Shown: positions 20,648-33,000, counted from the stretch's first letter. The stretch is DNA of 37,587 nt from Ectocarpus siliculosus (GCA_000310025.1 FN649753.1:1191210-1228796), one strand, 5' to 3'. The notes: generated by a model from the sequence alone, not told the origin. A program made the numbers and translations.

Positions 20648-23600
20648 ATGTCACGAGCTACAGCAGGAGCAAGGAAGATGAACGACACCGCCGTCAGTGT
20701 CGGCGTCTCGGAGCAGGTCGTCCGCCACCCATCGCAAAAGCAGCTCCGAGAGCTGCTGCAGATGCTCATGGGCACCCCGGCCGGCGTTGTGCAACAGGTG
20801 GGGTACTTGTTGATGCTCTTCGTCGCGGTTGTCAAGGCCGGCTCGCCCGCCACCGACGCCGGCGACGGCAGCGGCGGCAGCGGTGGCAGCGGAACCGGCG
20901 ACGGCAACTGCGGGAGTCAGCCCCAGGTTGCTCGCAGTGCTGCTGGCCGGCTTCGCGACACCACGGCCGAAGAACGGAAGGAAGCAATTGTCCTCCTTCA
21001 GACCGCGCACAAGGAGTTGAAGAAGAACAAGACCAGGGGTGTGGGGAAGGGCGGGAAGGGCGGGATGTGCGTGGCAACCAGAAGCGACCGTAGCGACGAG
21101 GCCAAGGCGAAAGGACTTCAGAGGTGGGCCGCCAAAGGCAAACGGCACGTTGGACAGCTGCAGCAGCTTTTTCTTGGCTCTGGTGTGGCCATGAAAGGCC
21201 GACAGGACCACGCCCGCCTGCTCAACTTCCACGCGAAGCGTATCTCCAGCGAGGAGGCCAAGAAGGTAAGGGCATCGTTCGTTTGAAGAGTGCGGCCGAG
21301 AACAGAGATGGTATACTTTGCCATTATGTCAAACATGTCGTGGTCCTCGTGGGCGAATCCCACCCTGGGGTTAGCGCACTCGTCTCCGCTAATTTATCCA
21401 CTGCTTTTAGCAATCGGAGATAACATTGTTGGATATCTGGGGGGAAACCTTGTGGAGAAACCCACGTACGTTCAGGCGCGCATATCTGTGGACATACATT
21501 GTTTGCGTTTGGGAGTTTAGTCTAGGCTGAAAAATGTTGAAATGTTTCCTTGTCATTTTCCGTGACCGACATCATCTAGCCTTTCTATGGAGCCGACAAC
21601 AGACTTCGGGCAAGCGGTTCCTCACGTGATTTCGTTCTCGATTTAAGAAAGGCGAGTGTGCACGAGAAACGCTAGTCTTTGCCAAGAACGAAGTTCATCA
21701 CTAAGAATGACTTTCGATCTCTATCACGATTTCGCCTCACATGTCCGTCTATCATTTGCGGTGGTAGGGATCATCGGCCGCGGCAGCCGCCTTCGAGATG
21801 ATGAAGGCCACCATCAACAGCGTCCTCAACACATGCGGCGAAGCAACGTCCGCCGATACGGTAGCGGCGGGGCAGCGTTCCTCGGACGGTTCGGACAACG
21901 ACGTTGGCGACGACGACCCTTTGGCTGGAAAGCGGTGAGAAGCAGTACAGACTCCAGACACGTCCGAATCGTTCCACACCTCCCTCATTGGCGAGCTCAT
22001 TCTTGCCGTTTATTTTGGTCTGTACTATCTTTAAATGGTGTCGATCGCACCTACCTCTCTTTGACAAGATCGTTTCACTAGTTAAATAATACTATCTGCA
22101 ATTCTGCACGCGCATGCATAAGCAGCGGCGATTGATTCCCGCCGCCCCTCCGTCCATTCCCTCCATCACACCGTTGTTCGCCTCCGCCTCGTGATAGGTC
22201 GAACGCCTTCTCGGAACGAAACGGGGTGGGCGCGGAAAACGTGATCTCCGCCCCAACCCCCCCGTCGGCGTGCGCCGACGATGTGATGGACGACGACTCT
22301 GAGGCGACACCAACCGAGACGATGATGGAAAGGCCCCGAAGGGGTGATGCGGGATCCAGCCAAGAGACTTCGGCAGAAAGTGTTACGGGACGACAGATGA
22401 TCACCCTCGACGGGCACATGCCCACCGGTAAGATTTATTAGTTCTTTGTTCTTTTCTTCTCAACCCCATCTATTTGCCGTCGCTGGCAGTTGCTCAGGTC
22501 GTATTTTTCTAAACAATTTTACTAAACAATATACCCTGCAACACACGTTAACAAGAAGCATTCGCCCGACTTTTTCTTTCCTTCCCTAAGTGCTCGTCTC
22601 CGGCATCGGAGGTGCTACCGCAACCGTGCCGGAGGCAGCCCGCGCGATGGCCGCTCAGGGAGAAGGGGTCACCAAAGACAACCGGATGGCGCGAGAACTC
22701 AAGTCCCTCAGGAGGTGAGAATTCTCTGTCGGATTTTAGGCAGGTCGTTCGGCATACACCATAATTGTTTGCGTGCATACGGCATTGCCCTGTGTACACA
22801 AGAGTTGCTTGCTCTCCCATTCTTGTCACAAAGTAGTACTTGTTAGGGTTTGCGGCACCAAATTGCGAACTCCCTCTACTAAGAAGTCATGGCCCGCATC
22901 ATCAACTGTCAAGAGAGCGATATTCGCTTCTCTGCGAAAGAGAAGTTACTTTTCAGACCAACCGCAAGCAGTAGAGTAGCGGTTGTATCAGTGGCTGCAA
23001 ACGCATTAAGATACAGAAGATGAGTCCGCTCTCGTGGTGACTACACTCTCCCTCCCGGTCCATTGATCCGGCCTCGTGCTGCTATCTATATCTCCGTACT
23101 TGTTGCATGTACGTGCAGCCTCGGTTCCCCTCACTACACCATCGAGCTGGCCGGTCCCCACGACGGCAGCGACTTCCTGACCCTCGCCTTCGCCAACGCC
23201 GGCCTCGACCTGCACGAGATGCTGGCCGATCCGCACCTTCACGAAGGCATGTCCAACCTAGACATGATGAGGTGAGCACCACACGAAAATTAAGGCAAGC
23301 AGGCCGTTTGTCCTTGATTGTTGATTGTTGGTTCTCCGACGGCATTATGATTCGTACGGCTCCTGATCATGGTTGAATTTCGTCGGTCCTACTCGGTACT
23401 AAGTCGTTCCTACCCACATACAAAGTGTTCGGTATTTTTCCTTAACTGCACGTGTTTTGGCGTGTATTTTTGCTGGTTCGTCTCACACAGGCTCTTTGGA
23501 GGTCTCGTCACCGGGGTCTTGAGCATCCACGACCAAGGCTTCGCTCACGGCAACATCAACCCGAAAAGCGTGCGGGTCGTCTCCGGCGAAAACGCGAGAT

Positions 23601-26372
23601 GGGTGATCCGCGACTTCGGCAGTGCCGGAGGTTCGTTGGTGTGGTGTGAGAGTTTCAAACAACTCGATCAAGCCATGGACTGCCTACGCAAAGAGAGCAA
23701 GTTTATCACGAAAAATACCAGGCGGGGGGTTAGCAGACCCCAAACATAGCCCGAGCCCCAACTTAAGACGATTCTATACTTTATCCAGGGTGTTTGCTTA
23801 CTTAAGAAACACTGCGTAGACTAGTGGGTGCAGATCTCCACACATGACGGCGCTGCCCCGATGCGTACTCCCACACGTTGTGTTTCCGTCCCATCCCATC
23901 CCATCCCATCCCATCCCACCTCATCCCGTCTCATGGTATGCCGTCCATTTGCACCATATTCTTCGGGCATACTGCTGTTTCTACCGGCGACGTAGAACCG
24001 GTTCAATTAATGGTCGTTTTCGATGCGATTGTGCTTGATGCTCTGAGCAGTACTAGGAAAGGACCACATTTCCGGGGGGCTTTTCTTCGAGTACCTTGCC
24101 CCCGAGGCAATGGCCTACGCCACCAAAGAGTGCAACACCCCCGTCCTTCTCCGGGAGAGTATTGACGCCTACGCCCTCGGACAGATATGCTACCAGGTCC
24201 TCGCACGCGACCCCATGCCTCCGCTATCGGCAGAGGTGAGGGTGCTTTGTTTGGAGGTTCGAGATTTCTTGTTCGGAGGTTCGATTGTTTGTGAAACCGG
24301 TCGCACCATGTTGTTACCGATGTATTGGTCTGTGAGCGTGTGATGTACGACCCATGAAGGGCAAGACAGCCAACAAGAGCAGGACAAGCCACAGCAATTA
24401 ACAATAGCAGCAGCAAGACACAACAACCGCATCTCAACTTTTTCATCGTTCTACCTCTCCCCCCCCCCCTGTCCTGCTTCTTCTGGTCCGCTTTGCTGCC
24501 CCTGCTTCGGATCGTCGATTAAGACGAGATCCGTCCAGACGGAGGTTGAGACGCGAAGGCCCACGAAGGAAACCATCTTGAGCCCGGAGGTGTTCAGGCC
24601 GCCTTCACCCCTCCTGTTCAGGGAACACGTGAGTCTCAACGTGTTTCTGCTGCCCACCCACCCATGTCTATCTACACCAAGCTCGCCTTGTTGATCGGTG
24701 CGCAGGGGGGGGTAGTAGATGCTTAGACTCGGATGCCTGGTTAAAACACAGGGCGGTTTCCTTTCGCCATTATTTCTAGCTCCATCCCTCCAACAACGAA
24801 CAGGCAGGGCGTTTAGATAGTGGTTGAAAGTTGATCTCGTTCGGGGTAGAATCGAACCCCTACCCAAGCCTCTTTTAGAACTCTGACTACGACGGCTAAC
24901 CTTGCCCCGGTTCAAAGTCGTTTTGTGGTCATCGCGAAAAAACATCGCCAACACCACGCAGCTCTACCGCCTTAGCGATTTAGCAGCTTCACTTAGACCC
25001 TGAACACAACAACGACATTGACACGGGGCTGTGCCTCCCGGCGCTATTATCGTTCGATGATTCCTAATCGGTCGCCGCATCGCACCCACGACATATCTCC
25101 TCTAATTACAGACCGTCCGTATTCTCGCCGGCCTGCTGCACGACGACCCATCTGAGCGTCTGAGCGTCCGGGCGCTCCACGAGTTCGCTTCATTCGAACC
25201 GCTCTGGGAGTCCCAGCCATCCCAGGGGCAGGAGGAGCACAGCGGCACGCCGGCACCGCCAGCTCAGCAGGAGGCATTGCCACAGGCAACCTTGGGGGAG
25301 CCTGATAAGGATAGGGCCTTGGTGGACACGAAGAGGGCTCACCGCGCTGCGTGGGCCCAGTCGACCCTCACGCCGAAGAACGTCGCCCTGCTGCGGGAAT
25401 CGCCTCATCATCCTCGCGCGAACAGTGACAGCCATGACACGGACGACGGCATCGCCGACAACAACAACGATGCCAAGGGCGACAGCGGCACCGATGACGA
25501 CTCCACCTCTGTGTCCGGCTCCGTCTCCGACCGTGACTCGGACTCACACTGCGACTCCGACTCTGTCTCCGGGTCCGACTCCGGCAGCGACTCCGATGAC
25601 ACGGACGTCGGCACCGACGACAACAACAGCGATGCCAAGGACGGCAGCATCACCGATGGCGATGGCAGTGAGGAGGAGGAGAGCGACGGTGGTGATGGTG
25701 GTCACAGCGACTCCGACTCCGACTCCGACTCTGTCTCCGGGTCCGGTTGCAACTCTGACTCCGACCCGGGCTCCGATGACACGGACGACGGCACCGACGA
25801 CGACAACAGCGATGCCAAGGACGACAGCAACACCGATGGCGATGGTAGTGAGGAGGAGGAGAACGACGGCGGTGATGGTGGTCACAGCGACTCCGACTCC
25901 GACTCCGACTCCGACTCCGACTCCGACTCTGTCTCCGGGTCCGACTCCGGCAGCGACTCCGACTCCGGCAGCGACTCCGACTCCGACCGCGACTCCGACT
26001 CCGACCGTGACTCCGATTGCGACTCCGACCACGACTCCGACCGCGACAGCGACTCCGGCTCCGGCTCCAACGACGACGAACCTCTACCGCCTTTGGTGAG
26101 CGACTCGGAGGATGAGGGCTTTGACGAAGTGCGTGCACGTGGCCGACTTGCTATTGGTGTCGTCAGCATCTTCGACTCCGACTACGACTCCACCTCTGTG
26201 TCCTGCTCCGACTCCGCCCGCGACTCCGCCCGCGACTCCACCCGCGACTCCGCCCGAGACTCCGACTCCGACTCCGACTCTGACTCTGTCTCCGGGTCCG
26301 ACTCCGGCAGCGACTCCGACTCCAACTCCGACTCCGACTCCGGCCGCGACTCCGACTCCGACCGTGGCTCCC

Positions 26373-26405
<33 letters not shown>

Positions 26406-27307
26406 AACCTCCTCCGCCATTGGTGAGTCACTCTGAGGATGCGTACTACGACGAAGTGTGCGCACGTGGTGGCCTTGCTGTTGGCGGCCACTACAACAAC
26501 GGCCGCTCCGACAAGCTGGTGGACGCCTACCTCTGCCTCGAAGAGAGAGCGTACCCCAGATGCAGGGAGGGTTACAAGAGCATCCCCGAGGGCAAGGTCA
26601 GGTGGGCCCTGTCAGTCATCAGAGAGATCACCGACACGATCAATGTGCCGACGCCCATCGTCGCGCTTGCGGCCGTCGCTCTCGGGGTGATCGCCGCGAT
26701 ACCGGGATTCCTGAGCAGGCGTAGCGACGAAGACCTCTGCCTTCTGCCCGCGGCGTGTGTATCACACGCAATCAGTCGGCTGGACAAGCTTGACGAGAGC
26801 TCCGTTGACCTCTATGGAACCATGGACCAGATGCTGGTGATCACGAAAGCCGCTTCGGAGGGCAGGGGCAAGAACGGCGGCCCAGTGTTTGGCCAGCCAG
26901 GCGCCGACGACCCCAAGACGATCTTGCTGGCACTCTTCTATTATCTAATGCTCACCATGCCGGAGGAGCTCACCTGCCCCGGTCCGATGGACTATATGGA
27001 GGTTTTCGCCGAACAGTCCGGCATCGACCACACCCTCACCGGGCAAGAGCTTGGAGGCGTTTACGACGAATACGACAGATTCGTTCGCGCCGCCGCCTTG
27101 AACGGCCTGCTCCGCACGCTGTCGCCTTCGGACATAGCGCGTGGCGCCTTCTTCGGAGCAGCGGGCGTGTCCATCGTGTTCAGCGAGCAAGGGGCATCGG
27201 CGGGGGGAGGGGACTCGGTGGCCAAGGAGGAAGGGTCTGGCGATGGCGGCGGCGGCAACGGCAGCGGTGGGGACGGTGACGACGACGACCACGACCGTGG
27301 TCCATAG
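20648..27307 (+). CDS. Kinase-like (pseudokinase) protein with Ser-Asp repeats and orphan C-terminal domain, 9 exons
   Basis: Exons are 20648-21265, 21768-21934, 22198-22427, 22591-22714, 23119-23271, 23491-23630, 24051-24235, 24524-24628 and 25112-27307. Splice phases agree throughout, giving 1305 aa. Residues 1-340 are low-complexity with basic and acidic blocks. The kinase fold runs from about 338 to 605: an alpha-C-like RELKSLRRL, then HGNINPKSV (450-458) where HRDLKPENV is expected, an intact DFG (472-474), APE (494-496), [13 protein letters not shown] and [11 protein letters not shown]. The catalytic Asp, the following Lys and the Mg-binding Asn are all replaced, and no clear VAIK lysine is visible, so phosphotransfer is unlikely. 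Residues about 680-1030 are Ser-Asp repeats. The last 270 residues include a hydrophobic stretch (about 1087-1108) and end in a Gly/Asp tail; I do not recognise them. The weakest junction is the GTTCGT donor at 23631. The role is probably scaffolding or regulation, by inference. Confidence 0.75.
23889..23918 (+). repeat. (CATCC)n minisatellite
   Basis: Six uninterrupted CATCC units, followed by variants, lie in intron 6 of the kinase-like gene (23631-24050). This is a simple repeat with no apparent function. Confidence 0.85.
24838..24899 (-). other. tRNA-like pair of pol III boxes (possible SINE or tRNA relic)
   Basis: On the minus strand, a box-B-like GGTTCGATTC lies at 24858-24849, inside a GGGTAG/CTACCC stem. 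A box-A-like TTAGCCGTCGTAG lies at 24899-24887, about 40 bases upstream, close to the normal tRNA spacing. I could not form a standard acceptor stem or a five-pair T stem with a seven-base loop, so it is not a functional tRNA as read. A degenerate tRNA or the head of a tRNA-derived SINE in intron 8 of the kinase-like gene is possible. Confidence 0.3.
25433..26490 (+). repeat. Coding Ser-Asp repeat array
   Basis: Inside the last exon of the kinase-like gene the hexamer GACTCC (Asp-Ser) is expanded many times. Larger units are layered on this. A block starting DTDxGxxDxNxxDAK recurs at 25433, 25595 and 25775 (spacings 162 and 180 bp, both multiples of three). A block reading PPLVSxSED, then DEVxARG, recurs at 26093 and 26420, 327 bp apart. 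The spacings preserve the reading frame, which argues for selection on the protein. Such Ser-Asp tracts are typical casein kinase 2 targets; that is general knowledge, not shown here. Confidence 0.9.
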
Positions 27308-28821
27308 AGGCCACGGCAGCAGAAGAACGAAGATCGCGCCAGACTCGGTGGCCAACATTCAGCGGACCCCCCCCCGCTGAACGGTTGGACCATGCAATGA
27401 CAGGGATGGCGGCGGGCGACGGCGGCGGCTCTACCCCGGGTTCCTTCCGCGGTCGGAGGCTGCAGCGGTAGCGGCAGTGGCAGTGCGAAGGACTACATCT
27501 AATCTGCCGTGAGGATGTAGTAGTCAGAACCATCGCCGATCCCGTGGTGCTCAGGGTATGGTGGCGTTGCTCAATGGTGGGGACGAGGAGGCGGGGAAGA
27601 CGGCGGCTCCGGTTTGGGGGGGCGAGGGGAACGAGTGATGTAGCTCCAAGGTAGACCAGACGGGGAGCTACTTTGTAAGCTCGTTCATTTAAGGGGGGTT
27701 TTGTGGGTTAAACTCCTACACTACTTGGATCGGATCGAATAAGAGTCGATAGATTCCTGGTGCCTACTCCTGGTGGCGACGCCAACCGGCTTTGAAACGA
27801 TACACGAAAGCGGACAACTCAATTCAAGCTCCGTATAAGTGTGGACAGGGGTCTCCTCCTTGCTGAAAGTTACAAGCAAAAACAAAAGAAAAAAAACTGT
27901 AGAATATTTTGAGTAAACTACAAAAAAAGTGGATGATAGTCTGTACAAAGGTGCTTCGTACGTTCAAAGCATACAGCCCCACATTTTGTGCACCGTGAAA
28001 TTATTGTGTGGTGCGCTTCTTTTTCAAAGCCGGACAGTTCTGAACGCGCCTGTACATCGGGTGGGCGTGCTATTAATAGTTTCGTCAGGTACTTACGGTT
28101 TGGGTTGCACTAGGGCGGCTGGGTACAACTGCTGTAGACGGGTAGACTATTACTCCTGTACCTCGAAAGAACGGAGTGCTTTGGAGGCTATTTCGTTGGG
28201 TAGACTATAGAGTGAGGCTGGTGTTTGTGACAGAGGGTATGTATTTTCTTTGGTAAGGAAGGCAAAGCTGTTCACTGCTGTTAGCCAGGAGAAGGTGTGT
28301 TTGTGATTGGTCTTCCCTCTGAGTCTGTCTGCGGAACTTCGTGAGTGAGTGAGTGTGGAACATTTATGGTGCAGCGTGGGCTTCGCAATATAATATATGG
28401 GGTGTGTTCTTCATTGAATTGGTTTTAGGTTTGAGGAGTACATATGGAGGCAAGATCAATTATTTTTTCGGGCGCAAGCGCCTTGCAGTCGACGCTCTTT
28501 GGCCATGTGCAAAAATCGCCAGCCAAAGTAGGGGGAACCGAACTCAAGGCGGTAAGCTCACGGACAGCAGTCTGTCCCCTAGCACACCCACACGCGGCCC
28601 ACTCTTCTGTACGACTTGTGGTGAAAAACTCCTTTCTCAACAGCAAAAAAACAACGAATAGCCTTGGTGCCAGGTGTCAGTCAGTGCAGCCCGGTTTCTG
28701 TAAGAGCGAAATCGTGTACGGAGGAACAGTTCTTCTACGAATCCTCTCACACTTACTTGCCACTGCTCTGGCAAATTCAATAAATCCATACAATCTCAAT
28801 CAAGCAATTAATTAAGCAATT

Positions 28822-28890
28822 TTGTGAAAAGAGGGAATCGTCCTCGACAGACGTTGGGGAGTTTCTACCTTTATGAAGGTGGTCTCCACA
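28822..28890 (+). repeat. 69-bp direct repeat, copy 1
   Basis: It is identical, or nearly so, to 29200-29268. It begins TTGTGAAAAGAGGGAATCG and ends GAAGGTGGTCTCCACA. Together the pair flanks about 309 bp of non-repeated sequence. Confidence 0.9.
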
Positions 28891-29199
28891 TTACCCCCCC
28901 CCTTTTTTCGAGACTTTTTCTTGTTGCCCAGGCAAGAGAAGTCTTCTTGGGGTAACCGGAACCCGACCGGCTGGCGGCGGGGCGATTCACATTCCTCACA
29001 ATCCTCTGTACGTGTTTTACGGGTTCGCTACGTCCGCCACGTTTTCAGAAGTTCCGAGTTCGATAGCCAGTGCGTCCTCCCTTGGCCCAACCACCGTTTT
29101 TCTTTTTCCGTTATCCGGAAGAAAATTTAGTGACCAGCGGGTTTTTTGCTAAGCCGTTGGGCTATGCCCGCGAGAGTTCGGATCTCTTCGTCGACGCCA

Positions 29200-29268
29200 T
29201 TGTGAAAAGAGGGAATCGTCCTCGACAGACGTTGGGGAGTTTCTACCTTTATGAAGGTGGTCTCCACA
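29200..29268 (+). repeat. 69-bp direct repeat, copy 2
   Basis: This is the second copy of the 28822-28890 repeat, in the same orientation, 378 bp downstream. The arrangement could be a very short terminal-repeat element (TRIM-like) or a segmental duplication. No TG...CA ends, primer-binding site or target duplication were identified. Confidence 0.9.
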
Positions 29269-30037
29269 ATTTTCGGTTTTTAGGAGACGATAAATTTGGG
29301 TACAGAGTTGATGACAGGAAGGGGTGCCCCTGCACCGTACGTAGTGGCGTACTGCTGTAGCAACACGTACGTTAGTGACTTTTTGTTAGCATGCATACTC
29401 CACACAATCACTGAAAGACTATCCGTTGGAGATAATACCACTGCTGTCGAAAGGGGATGTGTTGGGGGTCTTTGGCAGTGACTTTACACATCCATCCGTG
29501 GAGGGAGAGCTCAATGACGCCCGCGCCAGACTCATCATGTATGTGCGTTCCTCGTCGTTCATCAAACGTGGGGCGAGCTGTCATTGGATCACAACACATC
29601 ACGCTTCTAGTGATCCCACTCCGGAGAAAAGCCAGTCTTCGTCTTTCAGGGTTTGCTTTTCTCGCACACACACACAAAGAGGAACTGTGGTCGAATCGAG
29701 CGGGCGGGACGTGTGACTCTGTGACCAGATTTTCTAGCGATGAGAGCCCTCAGTCAACCAACGTGTGTGCGCAGCGCACCTACTAGGAGTCATACGACCC
29801 AGATCTGAACAACAAGTACACGAAGCGCAAGCGTGCATACATGCTCCACCCTCCCTCTGCTTGTGCTCGCCCTCGCTACTCGCTATACTGAGCTGCAGAA
29901 AACGCGGCGCTACATGTTTTGCCGAACCGATATCCAAACCCGTTTTGCTCTGTCGTCCACTTTTGGTTCCGCCGCCCACAGCGCACAGGAGGCGCGAGGC
30001 GCACACGCAACAACGGATTTACAGCTGCGCAAACAAG

Positions 30038-33000
30038 ATGGGAGGTGCTTCGAGCAAGGGAGGAGCGGCCGCTGGGCGAGCCGCTAGGTCGGTGGCCAAA
30101 TCTGGGGCGTCTGCTGGAAAAAACACTCCTCCAATGGGCTCTCATCTGCCAGTAGACGACGACCTCCTTACGAATTTCAAGCCTAAGAAAGGCAAGTGTA
30201 CATCATGCAGTCTGCCTCAGCATGGATGATACTTCCCTCGTTGGTGCATCAAGCAGTGGTCCAACTGTCGCGGCCTAGCTGGGTTGTTACCGGCTCACCT
30301 GTTGCTATTGTAGGATTTTGCGTGCGTATGTGTTCATGCTGGCACGAGGCAGCCACCCAACGACGCTTTCCTTGTGGGTGTCGCGGTACGTTTGAGCCCA
30401 GCGAGTGCGGGGTGTTTCGAAGCTTCGAAGCGGGAACACCAGGGCACGCAACCTGGGATGCAACCGGCCAAGCAAGGTAGTTCGTAGCAAGACATAGCTG
30501 CCACAGCTGTTCTACTCGAACGATGGCCACAGCAATACGTCGGATATAGTCTATCCCACCCCCTGGAAATGGCGAAGATGTTCTTCTGGCGAGAAAGCAA
30601 ACCAACTGCAAATTATTTTGCGCCGATCATCTGTCGCTCCAGTGATACCGCTGTACTACATGTAAGTACGAGACATCAGCTGCAGCATAGCTTCAACCCG
30701 TGTGTATTGTAGCACATGCACGAGCGATGACGGTATAACCTATGTGCTGGGTATTTGCGTGCAAGCCGCAGAAGACCGCATGTACTGTAGCTCTCTCGCA
30801 CGCACTCCTTTCGACCCGAGGAAACTACAGTACACATACATGCGTGTGGTAGCTGTGTCGAACGCTCAACACAGAAGAGCCTTTGGCAGATACAGCATGA
30901 GTCGGGGAGGCGCTGCTTTGACGTATTATCGCCCCGCTAACCCATGCGTACGTTACACTCGCGCGATACGAAGCAGTTGTCGAGATGTCAAGACCAGACG
31001 CCCAGGCAGCGGCGAAGAAGATGTACGACCAGCAGGTGGGGATATGTTCTCGCACGCCCGCAAGCATCGAGCACATGGGTACCAATGCTGCTGTAATTGG
31101 GTTTTGTTGAAAAGTGATAACCGCTGGACTACTAGTGGGTGCCGATTGGTAGCCCAGTGGTCATCGTCCCTTTCGTGGCTCAACAGCTGTAGACGGACTC
31201 CGGTACTAGCTTCTTTTTGTACAATATACACACAATCAAAGAGCCATGTGTATGCATACATGTACATGTACTGCTGTACCCTTTGTTGAAAGCACGATGG
31301 CTGCTGGACAACCGTACTAGGCAGCGCTGACTGGTAGTAGCCCAGTGGTCGTCGTGCTTCTTGGCAGGTTTCAATCAACAACCCACCCGCCTCGACACGT
31401 CACCACAGTACCGTCTCCTTCCCTTCTCCCCTCTTCGCACCTGATCACCGTGCGCATGCTCGTATCTCCTGCTTTCCAAGGTTCCTGACATGAACGCAGA
31501 CATCCTCCGCCAGGCGATGGCGATGGGCCCAGTCGGCAAGGCCGAGCTCACGCACCAGGTGGGGGGTCCCTCTCTATTTCAAGTTAGCCTTAATGGTCGC
31601 GGCGGCGCTGGCTGCGACAGTAGCAATTGAGTGCCACCTACCCCTCCAACAGCACTCAGTTGTTGGCACAGAAATCGAGCGGTGACTTGACCCTCGGAAT
31701 TACAGGAAATCGTGTGAGGTACTCGTCTATAGCAGTTTGACATGTCAAGAGCGAGACGACTGCGAACGAAACTCAAACCAAAAGAAAGGTGGAAATTAAG
31801 TTTGTGCTTGAACGTACGTATGCTTCCGTATGCGTGTAGGTGGACGTGAGGGGTGGTGAGCGCATTCTCGTGTCGACTGCGCCAAATCTCTGTTTAGCTT
31901 GCCCTCGTGTGGGTTCTCCGCCTATGCTTCCACGGCATAACCCACCCCCGACAAGACTCGCTCCGCTTTTTGACCCTTGTTCCATTGCTCGTTTTCCTTT
32001 TCTCAGCCATGTTTGCTCTGGCGTTCCGCCGTGTCTCTCTTGTCTGCTGTCTGGAACCCTCCACTCCTTGGCCTCTTGATCCTTTCACTCTACCCCCCAA
32101 CATGAAAAGCAAAGGATTCCTACAGGTAGTGTACATCCAATTTGGCAATCATTGGGCGCCCGAAAGATGGCCGCGATGGTGCTGTTTCTGTTCATGCGTG
32201 GCCAAGGGTAACATGGCGCGGTCAATGCCCATTTCTTTTTGCAGAAACTGGTGCCCGATGCCTCTGAGATGGTGACGAGCAAGACTCCCCGGCCATTACC
32301 GAAGGACCGAACAAGGGCGGTCGCGAAGAGCGGCGAGGTGGATGCCAAGAAGGGCTTGCTCACACAAACTCAGCTCGCGGCGTTCTTGGAAAGGTATGCC
32401 ATGTCTTCATGTTAAGTTATTATGGTTTTTTGTTTTCGTGGGTCTCGCTGCAGTACCCGCTCTTCCCGAACGAAATCTGCGTGTTGCTTCTCTTGGGTAC
32501 AGGACGCAAGGCAGCGCTCTTAAGAACCCTGCGGTTGAGAATTCCAAGTCTCCTTTCTTCTTAACAACACAGAAGAAGTAGTGAAGAGTCGCAGGCAAGA
32601 TTAAGAAATCCTCTCGGTGGCAGCACATGCTAACATATGGACAGGCCGATAAAACCAGAAGCAGTAGAGCCGTCGTTTTGCGTGTAAAACGTACGAGGCG
32701 CTTGGCGCGGTGGTTGAGGCGGCCTGCAATATCGCAATGCCTTGTGACGGGAGCGGAGCCGGCCCACGCTCGGTTTCTGCGTTTGTGTATCCAAGTATAT
32801 GAACCGTGCTGCTGCTGATATTCATGATGGTGGATGTCCCGACGTTATTCACCCACCGGCCTCTCGCGCCAAGTATCTCCATGCTGATCGTTGCGACACA
32901 AAAACACAATAGAGAGCGTTGAAATATGACGCCAAGTACCTCCATGCTGATCCTAACAAAGAAACAAAAGAAGAGATATCCAGAACGTTTAAAGATGACG

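Larger units (their letters stand above)
27308..30037. other. Spacer between the kinase-like gene and the NDUFAF4-like gene
   Basis: This 2.7-kb spacer holds the 3' untranslated region of the kinase-like gene and presumably the promoter of the next gene. I see no supported coding region. It contains the two 69-bp direct repeats at 28822 and 29200. Short open frames at 28353-28815 and 29426-29786 have no recognisable motif. Confidence 0.5.

Noticed and set aside
25544-26138. Long minus-strand frames (Val/Gly- and Arg/Ser-rich) opposite the Ser-Asp repeat
   Set aside because: They are the complement of the GACTCC hexamer, which has no stop in any frame; the plus-strand frame is spliced to a kinase domain with consistent phase.
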